A stretch of 64,000 nucleotides of DNA. Source: Intestinicryptomonas porci (lineage in GTDB: Bacteria > Verrucomicrobiota > Verrucomicrobiia > Opitutales > Intestinicryptomonadaceae). Under the pieces are notes generated by a model, which saw only the letters and a program-made list of their open reading frames with translations, did no database searches and was not told the origin of the DNA. The stretch lies in the NCBI RefSeq assembly GCF_033971905.1, contig NZ_JALBUT010000004.1, positions 62,001 to 126,000 of the forward strand, read 5' to 3'. Of this stretch, positions 7,505 through 16,510 are shown in pieces. Made by a program: the position numbers and the translations under genes. Position 1 is the stretch's first letter. The number at the start of each line of letters is the position of its first letter.

Positions 7505-8503
7505 TTATTTTTTGCGCCTGTACGCCGCAATTAAAAGCGCAATCGCTCCGAATATTGCCGCATATGTTGCGGGTTCCGGAACTGCCTGAATATTTACATA
7601 AAGCACATTGTTGTCTTTTGTAAAGCCTGCAAATTTTGCAAATTCGCCTTCCAATACGTTTTCGGCAAGAATTTGCCAAGAATCGTCAAATTTCCCCGAA
7701 CCTACTTCTCCGGAATATGAATTTATAAGTGCAATTTTGTAAGTCTCTCCTGCTACAAAGTCGTCATTTAACATCAGATTTGTAAAGTCCAATAAAATTT
7801 TACCATTCAGGCTTTTTACAAATCTTGCCTGTATAACCGCAGTCGAAGCGTCAACGCATTCCAAGGAATCGTTTGTAATTGTAAAATCATAAACGGATTC
7901 AGATTGATTTTTAAATTCCCAAGGGGCAATAAACTGGCTTTTTGTAGCATTTTCAAATTTCAACGTGCCGACAGAATTTTCAATCACAAAAGTTTTGCCG
8001 TTTAGAATTTCAAGTTTTGCGCCCTCCGATATTAGGATTGTTCCGTATTGCTTCGTTGTGAGATTGTTTGAGAAAGTAACATATCCTTTTACTGTCAACA
8101 AAGGCGAAACAGTGTTTAATCCGCCGCCTCTTTCGTTGTAGAAATTACCCATATTGATATTTACATTTTCCAATATGAGTTGATTTCTGTTATGTTGATT
8201 AGTACCGGTTGCGTTAAAGCTGTATTCGCTTTTTGTTGTTGCGCCTTCGGCATTTATTGTATTCGCGCCCTTGATTGTTGTAATGCCCTTGTTTTCAAAA
8301 TGCCCCGTGACTGTCAAAGAGCCGTTTGAAACGTCTATCAACGTATTGATATCGTATGGTGCAGTGTAATTTCCGTCGATTGTGTTCGCCGCCTCGTTTT
8401 CTGAATCAAATTCCCAAATTTCGTCAAAAACAGTTTCTTCTTGCGCAAAAGCGGAAACTGCAAAAATGGATAATATGGGAATAAATAATTTTATATTTTT
8501 CAT
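7505..8503 (-). CDS. PEP-CTERM surface protein
   Basis: 332 residues from the ATG at 8503, chosen because it begins a signal peptide (MKNIKLFIPILSIFAVSAFA, cleavage near FAQE). The body is Asn/Thr-rich with beta-strand character, consistent with a small beta-helix. The C-terminus reads AVPEPATYAAIFGAIALLIA then AYRRKK, a PEP-CTERM anchor: PEP motif, transmembrane stretch and basic tail. It should be exported by Sec and processed by an exosortase, none of which is encoded in this window. No enzymatic motif is visible. A TTGACA lies at 8539-8534 upstream, but the spacing to a -10 is ambiguous. Confidence 0.85.
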   Translation of the reverse strand: MKNIKLFIPILSIFAVSAFAQEETVFDEIWEFDSENEAANTIDGNYTAPYDINTLIDVSNGSLTVTGHFENKGITTIKGANTINAEGATTKSEYSFNATGTNQHNRNQLILENVNINMGNFYNERGGGLNTVSPLLTVKGYVTFSNNLTTKQYGTILISEGAKLEILNGKTFVIENSVGTLKFENATKSQFIAPWEFKNQSESVYDFTITNDSLECVDASTAVIQARFVKSLNGKILLDFTNLMLNDDFVAGETYKIALINSYSGEVGSGKFDDSWQILAENVLEGEFAKFAGFTKDNNVLYVNIQAVPEPATYAAIFGAIALLIAAYRRKK

Positions 8504-8606
8504 AACACTTATAATCTTCTTCGAGGATATGCTTGTCAAATAAAAACACTTTTTTATGATATTTTTTTATTTTACAAAAAATCGAATATATGAGATTGAT
8601 ATTTTT

Positions 8607-9299
8607 ATGAAAGCAAAAGATTTATTCGACCTTCCGAAGTCGCTTGAAGTTTTTAAAGAGTTTTTCGACGCAGACGCAGAGCCATGGGAGTGGCTTAAAA
8701 ATATAAAAACCGCTTTAAACAGCGTCGATTTTTCAAAATTCGAAGGCAAAAAAGACATCCCAAGCGGAGTACATATCGAGGGAAAAGTATATATCCATCC
8801 GAGCGTGAAGCTGCCCGCGTTTGCTTCAATCACGGGGCCCGCATGGATAGGGGCGAACACCGAAGTCCGCCCGGGAGCCTTTATAAGGGGCAGTGTCATC
8901 ATCGGCGAGGGATGCGTTATAGGCAATTCCTGCGAGTACAAAAATTCGCTCTTGATGGACAAGGTTCAAACTCCGCACTATAATTATATTGGTGACACGA
9001 TTATGGGAACTGGGGCGCACACGGGCGCGGGTGTAATTTGCGCAAATTTGCGCTTGGATAACGCCTCTGTTTCGGTTTCGACGCCCGATGGCAAAGTTAA
9101 CACGGGGCTAAGAAAAGTAGGGGCGTTCTTCGGAGAGTACGCGGAATCTGGCTGCAACAGCGTTCTTCAACCTGGCACTATTTTGATGAAAAAATCAGTC
9201 GTCATGCCCTGCATGGCTTTTTCGGGATTGCTGGAAGAAAACACAATCGCAGCTGTTAGAAACCAAATCAGAAAAATTCCGCGCCCGCCCAAGTTTTAG
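8607..9299 (+). CDS. Left-handed beta-helix nucleotidyltransferase/acyltransferase-like protein
   Basis: 230 residues from ATG 8607. The middle has hexapeptide repeats (IEGKVYIHPSVKL, GPAWIGANTEVRPGAFIRGS, VIIGEGCVIGNSCEYKN), which fold as a left-handed beta-helix. This resembles the C-terminal domain of GlmU and bacterial sugar-1-phosphate nucleotidyltransferases (the acetyltransferase half), with no nucleotidyltransferase Rossmann domain. HYNYIGDTIMGTGAHTGAG and NLRLDN match the GlmU-type helix, where acetyl-CoA binds. The product is probably an acyltransferase or a binding-only homologue; the substrate is unknown. It is monocistronic and ends at a terminator shared with the convergent glcD-like gene. 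Confidence 0.75.
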   Translation: MKAKDLFDLPKSLEVFKEFFDADAEPWEWLKNIKTALNSVDFSKFEGKKDIPSGVHIEGKVYIHPSVKLPAFASITGPAWIGANTEVRPGAFIRGSVIIGEGCVIGNSCEYKNSLLMDKVQTPHYNYIGDTIMGTGAHTGAGVICANLRLDNASVSVSTPDGKVNTGLRKVGAFFGEYAESGCNSVLQPGTILMKKSVVMPCMAFSGLLEENTIAAVRNQIRKIPRPPKF

Positions 9300-9314
9300 A
9301 TGCAGGCATTTTTG

Positions 9315-9341
9315 AAAGCGCGGTTTGTGCCGCGCTTTTTT
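9315..9341 (+). terminator. Terminator between convergent genes
   Basis: Arms AAAGCGCGG (9315-9323) and CCGCGCTTT (9330-9338) with a six-base loop are followed by a T run. It lies 15 bases past the stop of the beta-helix gene, and its T tract overlaps the stop codon of the convergent gene. Confidence 0.85.
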
Positions 9342-10755
9342 AACGCTTGTCCCAGGGCAGTTTTATGTCCTTGTTTTGCGCGTATTTTGAGATGTCAACT
9401 TGGCTTGTATAGCGGAGCTGGGGATTTAAAATGCCGTTAGGGTCGAGAGCGTTTTTTATTTTTTTCATCACGCAAAATTCGGCGTCGCTTATCTGCAAAT
9501 TCATGTACTTTGACTTTGTGATGCCTACCCCGTGCTCTCCCGATATTGCGCCCCCGAGTTCTACGGTCTTTTCTACCGCCTTTTGCATTGCAAGAAACGC
9601 CTTTTGCTTTTGCTTTGCGTCAGAGCCGTCGTACATAAAATGTATGTGGTAGTTGCCGTCGGCGGCATGCCCGAAAGTGGGAGTTTGAAGCCCGCTTTCA
9701 CTCCCCAAATCTTTAAAGTAGTCGAAAAATTCAACGGTTTTGGGAATTGGCAAAACGATGTCCTGGTTTAGTTTAGAGTTGTTTAAAAGGAACATAGCCG
9801 AAGAACAGCATCTGCGCAGTTCCCACAGCGGTTCGGCATCGTCTGCCGTTTCGAAGCCGCTTGAGAGCGTGCTTAAAATTTTTTCGAGGCTATTTTGCGA
9901 GGACTTCACTTCCTCTTTTTCCCCGTCAAGCTCAATTAAGAGCATTGCGGATTTTTCCATGTTTTTGCCCTTGAATTTTGCCGCCGCCGCGACGCTCTGC
10001 GCGTCCATAAATTCAAGCACGGACGGCATTATGTTTGCCTGCAATATTTTTTGCACGCATTCAAACGCCGCGTTGTCATAAAGAAATGCGGCGAGTGTGG
10101 TCTGCTTGAAAGGCGGGCGTTTTATAAGCTTTAAATGGGCTTCTGCAATCACTCCGAGAGAGCCTTCGCTTCCGATGAACAAATCCTTCAAATTCATTCC
10201 GACCGCGAATTTGCGAAGAGGGCGCGAAAGCTCCATTTTAGAGCCATCGGCAATGTATGCGGTAATCGCCGCGACATAGTCGCGCGTGACGCCGTATTTC
10301 GCCGCGCGAAGCCCTCCCGCATTGCAGGCGATGTTCCCCCCGATTGTCGAATAGTTTTTGGACGATGGGTCGGGAGGGTACATCAGCCCGTATTTTGCCG
10401 CCGTCTTGTCTATGTCTGAATTTATCGCGCCCGCACCGACATGGGCAGTCCATGAAGTCGGGTCTATTTCGATAAAGTTTATCGCGCTTAAATCGAGAAC
10501 AATCCCCTTGAAAACAGGCAAAGCCGCTCCGCAGCATCCGCTTCCCGCGCCGCGGGGGCATACAAAAATTTTCTCTTCGTTTGCGATTTTGAGGGCTTTT
10601 GAAATATCGTCTCCGCTTTCCGCTTTTACGACAGCATCGGGGAGAAAAGAGTAGCGGGAATTGTCTATTGAGGCTTCAAGCAGGCTTTTGCGGTCTGTCA
10701 ATACCTTGCCGCCTCCGATGGCGTTTTTTATGCGTAAAATGGCGTCTTGCGTCAT
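9340..10755 (-). CDS. glcD: FAD-linked glycolate/D-lactate oxidase (GlcD-like)
   Basis: 471 residues. The N-terminal FAD-binding type 4 domain has CPRGAGSGCCGAALP and the isoalloxazine-contacting GGNIACNAGGLRAAKYGVT near residue 135. The C-terminal oxidase domain ends with the conserved SGEHGVGITK near residue 415. The family oxidises 2-hydroxy acids (glycolate, D-lactate, D-2-hydroxyglutarate) and passes electrons to a quinone or iron-sulfur partner. No GlcE or GlcF gene is next to it, so the substrate is not certain. It overlaps the 3' end of ptsI by four bases, implying translational coupling. Confidence 0.88.
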   Translation of the reverse strand: MTQDAILRIKNAIGGGKVLTDRKSLLEASIDNSRYSFLPDAVVKAESGDDISKALKIANEEKIFVCPRGAGSGCCGAALPVFKGIVLDLSAINFIEIDPTSWTAHVGAGAINSDIDKTAAKYGLMYPPDPSSKNYSTIGGNIACNAGGLRAAKYGVTRDYVAAITAYIADGSKMELSRPLRKFAVGMNLKDLFIGSEGSLGVIAEAHLKLIKRPPFKQTTLAAFLYDNAAFECVQKILQANIMPSVLEFMDAQSVAAAAKFKGKNMEKSAMLLIELDGEKEEVKSSQNSLEKILSTLSSGFETADDAEPLWELRRCCSSAMFLLNNSKLNQDIVLPIPKTVEFFDYFKDLGSESGLQTPTFGHAADGNYHIHFMYDGSDAKQKQKAFLAMQKAVEKTVELGGAISGEHGVGITKSKYMNLQISDAEFCVMKKIKNALDPNGILNPQLRYTSQVDISKYAQNKDIKLPWDKR

Positions 10756-12524
10756 ATTTGTATGAACTCTTTCATCTTCGCGTTTCTGAAACGGCGGAGA
10801 ATTGTGAGAATGTCGCGCGAGCAGTTTTGCGAAAGGGCGTCATTGCGGAGCTTGCGCAACTCTTCAAACGACGCCTTGCGGAGCATGAACTTGATTTCGC
10901 TTAACGCACCCGATGCCATGCTTAAAGAGTCCACGCCCATGCCTATCAAAAGCATTGCGAAAATCGGGTCTGCCGCGATTTCCCCGCAAACGCTGACTTT
11001 CAAATTCGCTTTTTTGCCTTCGGATACGATTTTGTCGAGCATTCTGATTACTGCGGGGTTTGCTGGATTATAGAGGTGCGCAACGTGGTCGTTTACCCTG
11101 TCAACCGCCAAAAGGTATTGAATCAGGTCGTTTGTTCCGATGCTTATGAAGTCGCAATGTTTTGCGATTAAGTCTATAATCATTGCCGCGCTCGGCACTT
11201 CTATCATTGTGCCTATTTCGATGTCGCTTGAATATTCTATGCCTTCGTTTTTAAGCGCGAGCTTTGCCTGTTCCAAGACGCTGTTTGCCCTCACAAGCTC
11301 GTTTATTCCGGAAATCATAGGGTATAAAATTCTGACTTTCCCGTAAACGCCCGCCCTTAAAATAGCTTTTAACTGCGCCGTGAAAATATCGACCCTGTCG
11401 AGGCAAAACCTTATTGCCCTGTATCCCATAAACGGGTTTTCTTCATGCCCGAATTCATTTTTGAAGGCGAGCGTTTTGTCCCCGCCCAAGTCGAGAGTTC
11501 TGATTGTTACGGGCTTGCCTTCCGCTTTGATGACCGCCGCCTTGTATGCCTCGAACTGGCTGTCTTCATCCATAAAGTTGCCCTTGTCGATAAAGAGGGC
11601 TTCCGTGCGGAATAAGCCTATGCCGTCCGAATACGACATAGAGCCTTCTTTTATGTCGGAGGCAGAGCCTATGTTAAATTCGAGCGAAACTTTGTGGAAA
11701 TCCGTGGTTTCTGAAGGATAGGGCAGGGAGGAATCGAAAATTCTTTCTATCTCGCGGCGGATATTCGCAATTTCCGTGTATTTTTTCAGTGTGTCGCCCG
11801 ATGGATTTACGAACAAATTGCCCTTGTAGCCGTCAATCAAAATAACGTCGCCGCTTTTTAAATTTGTTTCCTCGATGTTTATGCCGACTATGCACGGCAC
11901 GCGCAGAGAGCGCGCCAATATCGCGGTGTGGCTTGTTAGTGAGCCTTTTTCCGTGATTATGCCGAGAACTTTGGTTTTATCGACAAACGCAAAATCTGAA
12001 GGCGTGAAATCCTTGCTTGCCAAAATTGCAGGTTCGCCGAGGTTTAGCGAGGATTTTTCCTCATGGCCCATGAGGTTGTTTATCATTCGCCTTGAAACAT
12101 CGCGGATGTCGGCAATGCGCTCGCGCATGAACGGGTCGTCGATTTCTTCAAAGGCTTGCAGGAAGCGGTTTACGACCTCTATATAGCAGATTTCTATGTT
12201 GCGCTTTGTGTCTTGCAGGTTTGAATAGGTTTCGCTTATTATGGCGACATCCTCCAAGACCAGCAGGTGGGCGTCGAAAATCGAGCTTTCTTTCTCCCCG
12301 ACTTTTTGCGCAAGCTCTTCTTTAAGCGAAACAATGTCGGTTCTGGTTTTCATCAATGCCTGCTCGAAACGCTTGATTTCGCCGTCTATTTGCGAGTCGG
12401 AAACATTGTATTCGGGGATTTGCGCGCTGGTGTGCGCGACGACAAAGACCTTGCCGTATGCCGTTCCGTTCGATACGCCAATCCCTGCAAACAACTGCTC
12501 GTTTTCCAACGCCTTTTCGCTCAT
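10752..12524 (-). CDS. ptsI: PTS enzyme I (phosphoenolpyruvate-protein phosphotransferase)
   Basis: 590 residues. N-terminal domain LFAGIGVSNGTAYGK; phosphohistidine site GSLTSHTAILARSLRVPCIVG near residue 200, with H as the phosphoacceptor; and the PEP-binding TIM barrel with GLFRTEALF, EIGTMIEVPSAA and FISIGTNDLIQYLLAVDR. Enzyme I autophosphorylates from PEP and passes the phosphate to HPr. No ptsH lies beside it and no EII gene is in the window, so the pathway may be regulatory or use distant partners. The 3' end is coupled to glcD (ATGA-type overlap). The regulator gene lies 90 bases upstream. Confidence 0.96.
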   Translation of the reverse strand: MSEKALENEQLFAGIGVSNGTAYGKVFVVAHTSAQIPEYNVSDSQIDGEIKRFEQALMKTRTDIVSLKEELAQKVGEKESSIFDAHLLVLEDVAIISETYSNLQDTKRNIEICYIEVVNRFLQAFEEIDDPFMRERIADIRDVSRRMINNLMGHEEKSSLNLGEPAILASKDFTPSDFAFVDKTKVLGIITEKGSLTSHTAILARSLRVPCIVGINIEETNLKSGDVILIDGYKGNLFVNPSGDTLKKYTEIANIRREIERIFDSSLPYPSETTDFHKVSLEFNIGSASDIKEGSMSYSDGIGLFRTEALFIDKGNFMDEDSQFEAYKAAVIKAEGKPVTIRTLDLGGDKTLAFKNEFGHEENPFMGYRAIRFCLDRVDIFTAQLKAILRAGVYGKVRILYPMISGINELVRANSVLEQAKLALKNEGIEYSSDIEIGTMIEVPSAAMIIDLIAKHCDFISIGTNDLIQYLLAVDRVNDHVAHLYNPANPAVIRMLDKIVSEGKKANLKVSVCGEIAADPIFAMLLIGMGVDSLSMASGALSEIKFMLRKASFEELRKLRNDALSQNCSRDILTILRRFRNAKMKEFIQI

Positions 12525-12614
12525 TATGCTCTTTTTATTATACGGAAATGAAATTTTTGCAATATTTTTTATCGGAGCAAAAATCAGAAATTTTCTTTAT
12601 AATCCGCTTCGGGT

Positions 12615-14201
12615 TTAGATTTTGCGTCTTGAGGGTTTTGCGTTTTTCTTGTAGATGGAAGAATCTATGCCCAAATTTTTGATTTTGTAATTCATTATTC
12701 TTTGGGAAATCCCCAAATGCCTTGCCGAGGCGGTTGCGTTGCCCCTGTGGATTTTCAAAGCTTCGCTTATCAGCTCGCGCTCAAACGAGCGCACCATTGC
12801 GGTGAAGTCAACTTCCGCTTCCTCTGAAAGTTTTGAGGTGTTGGTGGATTGTCCCGTTTGCAGGGAGGCGGGCAGATTGTAGCCGTATATAACCGAGTCC
12901 GAAGCGGATAAAACCGCGCTTTCTATCGCGTTTTCAAGCTCGCGGACATTGGCGGGCCAGTGGTATAGCATTAGAAGGTTTATCGCGGGAGTTGAAATGC
13001 GCTTTACCTTTTTTTTGTGCTTTTTATTGAATTTGTTGATGAAAAATTCCGCAAGAAGAGTGATGTCGCTTCGGCGGTCGCGCAAGTTTGGCAGATGGAT
13101 AGAGAAGGCGTTAAGCCTGAGATAGAGGTCTTCGTTGAACTTTCCGCATTTTACCATCTCTTCCAAATTTTTGCCGGTGGAAGCTATGATTCGGGCGTTG
13201 CTTTTCAGCCTTGTTTTGCCGTTTATACGGTAAAAAGAGCCGTCTTGCAGATAGCGCAGGAGCTTTTGCTGGGCGTCGGGGGAAAGGTCGCCGATTTTGT
13301 CTATAAAAATAGTGCCTTCGTTTGCTGATTCCAAAAGACCTATTTTATTCGACATTCTGGCGGACGGAGAATTTTGCTCGACGCCGAAAAGCTCCGCCTC
13401 CTGCAAGGCTTCGGACATCGCCACGCAGTTTAGGGTCGCAAACGCCTTTGGCTTTCTGTCTCCCGCCGACACAATGGCGTTTGCGACAAATTTTTTACCT
13501 GTTCCCGTTTCGCCCCGTATCAAAACGGGCATATCCGACGACGCCACTTGCGCAATCATGTTTATGACTCTGCGCATGCTGTTGCACTTTCCGATTACGC
13601 CTTCGCGCGAATTTTTGTCGGAAAGTTCAAGGCGCAGGCGGCGGTTTTCTTCGAGGAGCTGTTCGCGTTCGCGGTTTTGCAAAAACAGAACCGAAACGGC
13701 GTCTGCAATGATGTTTGCGATTGTTTCAAGAAGGCTGTTGTCTCGGCGAAGGTTTGTTGTTTCGGAAACGAGGCGGTCAATCGAAAGCGTCCCGATAACG
13801 CCTTCCTGGTAAATTATGGGGACGCATATAAAGGCGATTTTCTGCCCCGCAACCCTCGTTTTTGTGCGGTTTAAAAATTCGGTTGAAGAGCGGATATCGG
13901 GAATTATTCGGGATTTCGCATGCGCCGCAACCTGCCCCGTGACGCCTTCTCCCATGCGGTAAACCCCGCGCTTTATCTCCTCTTCGGTCATTCCGTGCGA
14001 GGCTTCTATGACGAGCAAATCTCCCTGCCTTAAAGTCACTGTTCCCCTCAAAAGTCCCATTTCCCCGTTTAGGATTTCAAGAACGTCTGCAAGGAGTTTC
14101 TTTACGCTTGTACGGTGTACCACAACCATGCTTATGCGGTGCAAGACCGCCATTTCAAGCGAGTTGTAGTTTTGCCTCCAATTTCGGGTAAGGGTGTCCA
14201 T
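12615..14201 (-). CDS. NifA-like AAA+ regulator with GAF domain, degenerate sigma-54 motifs
   Basis: 528 residues in NifA order. A GAF domain covers about residues 20-175, a short coiled coil 176-195, an AAA+ domain 200-430 with Walker A GETGTGKK (230-237), and a Fis-type helix-turn-helix at the C-terminus (EALKIHRGNATASARHLGIS). Two hallmark elements have decayed. The GAFTGA loop that contacts sigma-54 is replaced by NSPSAR (about 277-282). The Walker B glutamate is lysine (FIDKIGDL; family norm is DEIGDL). The arginine-finger region LRLNAFSIHLPNLRDRR is kept. It may thus bind DNA and signals through GAF but not activate sigma-54 RNA polymerase in the usual way. It lies six bases after ruvA and upstream of ptsI. 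Confidence 0.9.
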   Translation of the reverse strand: MDTLTRNWRQNYNSLEMAVLHRISMVVVHRTSVKKLLADVLEILNGEMGLLRGTVTLRQGDLLVIEASHGMTEEEIKRGVYRMGEGVTGQVAAHAKSRIIPDIRSSTEFLNRTKTRVAGQKIAFICVPIIYQEGVIGTLSIDRLVSETTNLRRDNSLLETIANIIADAVSVLFLQNREREQLLEENRRLRLELSDKNSREGVIGKCNSMRRVINMIAQVASSDMPVLIRGETGTGKKFVANAIVSAGDRKPKAFATLNCVAMSEALQEAELFGVEQNSPSARMSNKIGLLESANEGTIFIDKIGDLSPDAQQKLLRYLQDGSFYRINGKTRLKSNARIIASTGKNLEEMVKCGKFNEDLYLRLNAFSIHLPNLRDRRSDITLLAEFFINKFNKKHKKKVKRISTPAINLLMLYHWPANVRELENAIESAVLSASDSVIYGYNLPASLQTGQSTNTSKLSEEAEVDFTAMVRSFERELISEALKIHRGNATASARHLGISQRIMNYKIKNLGIDSSIYKKNAKPSRRKI

Positions 14202-14207
14202 ATTTTC

Positions 14208-14810
14208 TTAGGAGCGCAGGGCGGTTTTTACGATTTCTTCCGTGGACGCGTTTTCGGGAAGTTTGGACGCTGCGTTTCGGACGGCCTTGTCTGCGTCGGA
14301 AAGCTTGAAGCCAAGAGCCGCAAGAGCCGCCACTGCGTCGGCAAATTTTGACGGCGGCAGAGGGGAATCGGGCGATGACTGCGCTCCTGACGGCTGCGAT
14401 GCTGTCGCCCCGAAAGCTCCGCGCAATTCCACAATCAGCCTTTCAGCCGTTTTTTTGCCAATTCCCTGACATTTTGAAAGCAGGGCCACGTCTCCGCTTT
14501 CTATCGCGCATCTTAAAGTTTCGACGCTCATTCTGCTCATTATGTTGAGCGCGATTTTGGGACCTATGCCCGAAACTTTTTCAACCAGCATCTTGAAAAA
14601 ATCGCGCTCGGAGATTGTTGCAAATCCGTACAATGTCTGCGAGTCTTCGCGGTAGATTGCATGAGTGTGCAAAAACACTTCCGAATTTATTCCGCTCAAG
14701 CGTTCGGCGGTTGTAACGGGTATGTTTACCTCGTAAAAAATGCCGTTTACGTCAATAATCGCCGAGAGCGGCGTTGCCTTAACTAACTTACCTCTAATAC
14801 CCACTATCAT
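14208..14810 (-). CDS. ruvA: Holliday junction branch migration protein RuvA
   Basis: 200 residues from ATG 14810 (MIVGIRGKLVKATPLSAIID), preferred over TTG 14825 because RuvA starts with MI..I.G and GGAAG lies ten bases upstream. The OB-fold N-terminal domain is followed by tandem helix-hairpin-helix motifs (VSGIGPKIALNIMS, CQGIGKKTAERLIVELRG) and the flexible link to the C-terminal domain that binds RuvB (AVAALAALGFKLSDADKAV). RuvA tetramers hold the junction open while RuvB drives migration. No ruvB or ruvC lies adjacent. It starts the minus-strand run ruvA, NifA-like, ptsI, glcD. Confidence 0.96.
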   Translation of the reverse strand: MIVGIRGKLVKATPLSAIIDVNGIFYEVNIPVTTAERLSGINSEVFLHTHAIYREDSQTLYGFATISERDFFKMLVEKVSGIGPKIALNIMSRMSVETLRCAIESGDVALLSKCQGIGKKTAERLIVELRGAFGATASQPSGAQSSPDSPLPPSKFADAVAALAALGFKLSDADKAVRNAASKLPENASTEEIVKTALRS

Positions 14811-14898
14811 AATGTGAACTTCCAAAAATTGCTTTTTTTATCAATAAAATACGGTAGGTATTTTTAAATTTTTTGGCAAGCTTCGAGTGAGGTTTTTT

Positions 14899-16368
14899 CT
14901 ATTTAAATTCAAATTTTTTGCAATTTAAAATGGAAGTTTTTAAAATTTCACTCATATTTTCTTTATTCAAAATTTTTCCATTCACTTTGAAATTTTCGAA
15001 TACAATTTTGGTTAGCGGAGTTTTTTTTGTGCCCTCAAAGTAGTTCTTTTTGTTTTTAGAATAATCAATTAAAATATTCCAATCTTTGAATAGAAAATTT
15101 TTAATTATTTGACTTTTTTTACCCTGTGGCGACAAGCGGAAAATATGTGTTACTGGCGTATCTGTACGCACATCTTCAAAAACGAAATTTTCATCAATGC
15201 CACCTGAATTTCGGCAGCTTAAAATACCATTGTTAAATCTATCAGATTCCCATTCTGCTCTAATTATATCTACTCGGCAAATTTTGCAATTTTTAGCAAC
15301 TGAATTACTCCAATTAAGCTGAAAAATTGCGCCATTATCTAGTTGCCAGCATACAATATCCTCAACCACAATATTATCGCGATAAATTTTTATGTTGTCG
15401 TCATTCGCCCAGATGAAGCAATTTTTAATTGTGGAATTTGCATAGGCTGCAATGCCATCGCAATTATAAATCCAGCCACCTAAAATTTTTGTCCAAGATA
15501 CAGTGTTATCTTTGCCCAATAGTCGCACTGCATAAAAAGAGTAATCGGCAATAACAATGCCATCAATAACAATTCCATTCGCGCCATTTTTCGCTTCAAT
15601 CATATGCGACTCTCTTAAATGCAACTTCCCGCCTGACAAAACGCCTCTGCCAAAAATTTTTACGTTTGAACAAGCCTCACCGTCCATAATAAAAGCACCA
15701 TAAACCCAAGCTCCGCCTTCAATGTAAATATTTTTGATGTTTTGTGGCACTTTAAAAACGCCGATATTGTGCAAGCCTTTTTTGAAATATAGCGAAGTGT
15801 CACTTCCTAAAATTGAAGAAGATAAAGATTTATTTGCGTTTTCAATAACTTTCCATTCTTGTAAATTTTTTGGCTGATTATTTTCAATAGGGTCTGCAAA
15901 AATTAACAAAACTTCTTTGTAGCCATCTTTGCCAATTTCTACCGAAAACTGTCCTGTGCGATTGAGCTTAAAAGAAAATTTATTTGCACCTAATTTTTTA
16001 ACTTTTATTGCGTGGCGCGATGGAAAAATTTTTATTTCTTTATTTGTTATGTTTTTATTTACTTCTACGATAACTTCAACTTCTCCTTGAAAAGAAAAAC
16101 GGCCCCAATGTATGCTTCTATCTTTAAATTTTGTTAAGGGCAAATCGTCATACTTTTCTTCGCCAATCATCCCTCTTGAATACTTATTGCAGACATTTTT
16201 ATAAATAGTAAGGCTATTATTTTTATCGTCATTTAAATAGACTCGATATAAGTCTGATTGCGGCACTTCTAAATTTGCTTCTGGATACAAAACCAAGTTT
16301 TCGCCGGCGCTAGCAAAACTCATAAAAATCGATAAAAAATTTATGAAAATAAAAGCAATAATTTTCAT
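14899..16368 (-). CDS. Secreted GH49-like beta-helix glycosidase
   Basis: 489 residues from ATG 16368, chosen for its signal peptide (MKIIAFIFINFLSIFMSFAS). Residues up to about 180 form a beta-sandwich-like domain, and the rest is a right-handed beta-helix (IYIEGGAWVYGAF, VKIFGRGVLSG). The region NCDGIAAYANSTIKNCFIW followed by ANDDNIKIYRDNIVVEDIVCWQ resembles family GH49 dextranase/isopullulanase, where a spaced Asp and an Asp-Asp pair are catalytic; GH28 is a more distant option. The likely target is an alpha-glucan or dextran, but this is inferred. The gene is visibly more AT-rich than dapB and ruvA around it, suggesting horizontal gain. It is separated from dapB by a terminator and has its own upstream region. 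Confidence 0.72.
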   Translation of the reverse strand: MKIIAFIFINFLSIFMSFASAGENLVLYPEANLEVPQSDLYRVYLNDDKNNSLTIYKNVCNKYSRGMIGEEKYDDLPLTKFKDRSIHWGRFSFQGEVEVIVEVNKNITNKEIKIFPSRHAIKVKKLGANKFSFKLNRTGQFSVEIGKDGYKEVLLIFADPIENNQPKNLQEWKVIENANKSLSSSILGSDTSLYFKKGLHNIGVFKVPQNIKNIYIEGGAWVYGAFIMDGEACSNVKIFGRGVLSGGKLHLRESHMIEAKNGANGIVIDGIVIADYSFYAVRLLGKDNTVSWTKILGGWIYNCDGIAAYANSTIKNCFIWANDDNIKIYRDNIVVEDIVCWQLDNGAIFQLNWSNSVAKNCKICRVDIIRAEWESDRFNNGILSCRNSGGIDENFVFEDVRTDTPVTHIFRLSPQGKKSQIIKNFLFKDWNILIDYSKNKKNYFEGTKKTPLTKIVFENFKVNGKILNKENMSEILKTSILNCKKFEFK

Positions 16369-16452
16369 ATTTATATTAAGTTGAACTAGGCATAATTTTG
16401 TACTTTTTAAATTAAACAAATTTTTGCGGAGAAAGTTTAGGTTCTTTTTTTT

Positions 16453-16488
16453 AGAAATAAAAAAGGTTTCAGAGAGTTGAAACCTTTT
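16453..16488 (-). terminator. Terminator of the dapA-dapB operon
   Basis: On the minus strand AAAAGGTTTCA and TGAAACCTTTT pair around a six-base loop and are followed by a T-rich tract. It sits about 22 bases beyond the dapB stop and isolates the AT-rich glycosidase gene from the operon. Confidence 0.8.
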
Positions 16489-16510
16489 AGAATTAGAAAT
16501 TTATCTTTTT

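Noticed and set aside
8534..8539. TTGACA upstream of the second PEP-CTERM gene as a promoter
   Set aside because: The only -10 candidates are at poor spacing or almost on the start codon, so I did not list it as a feature.
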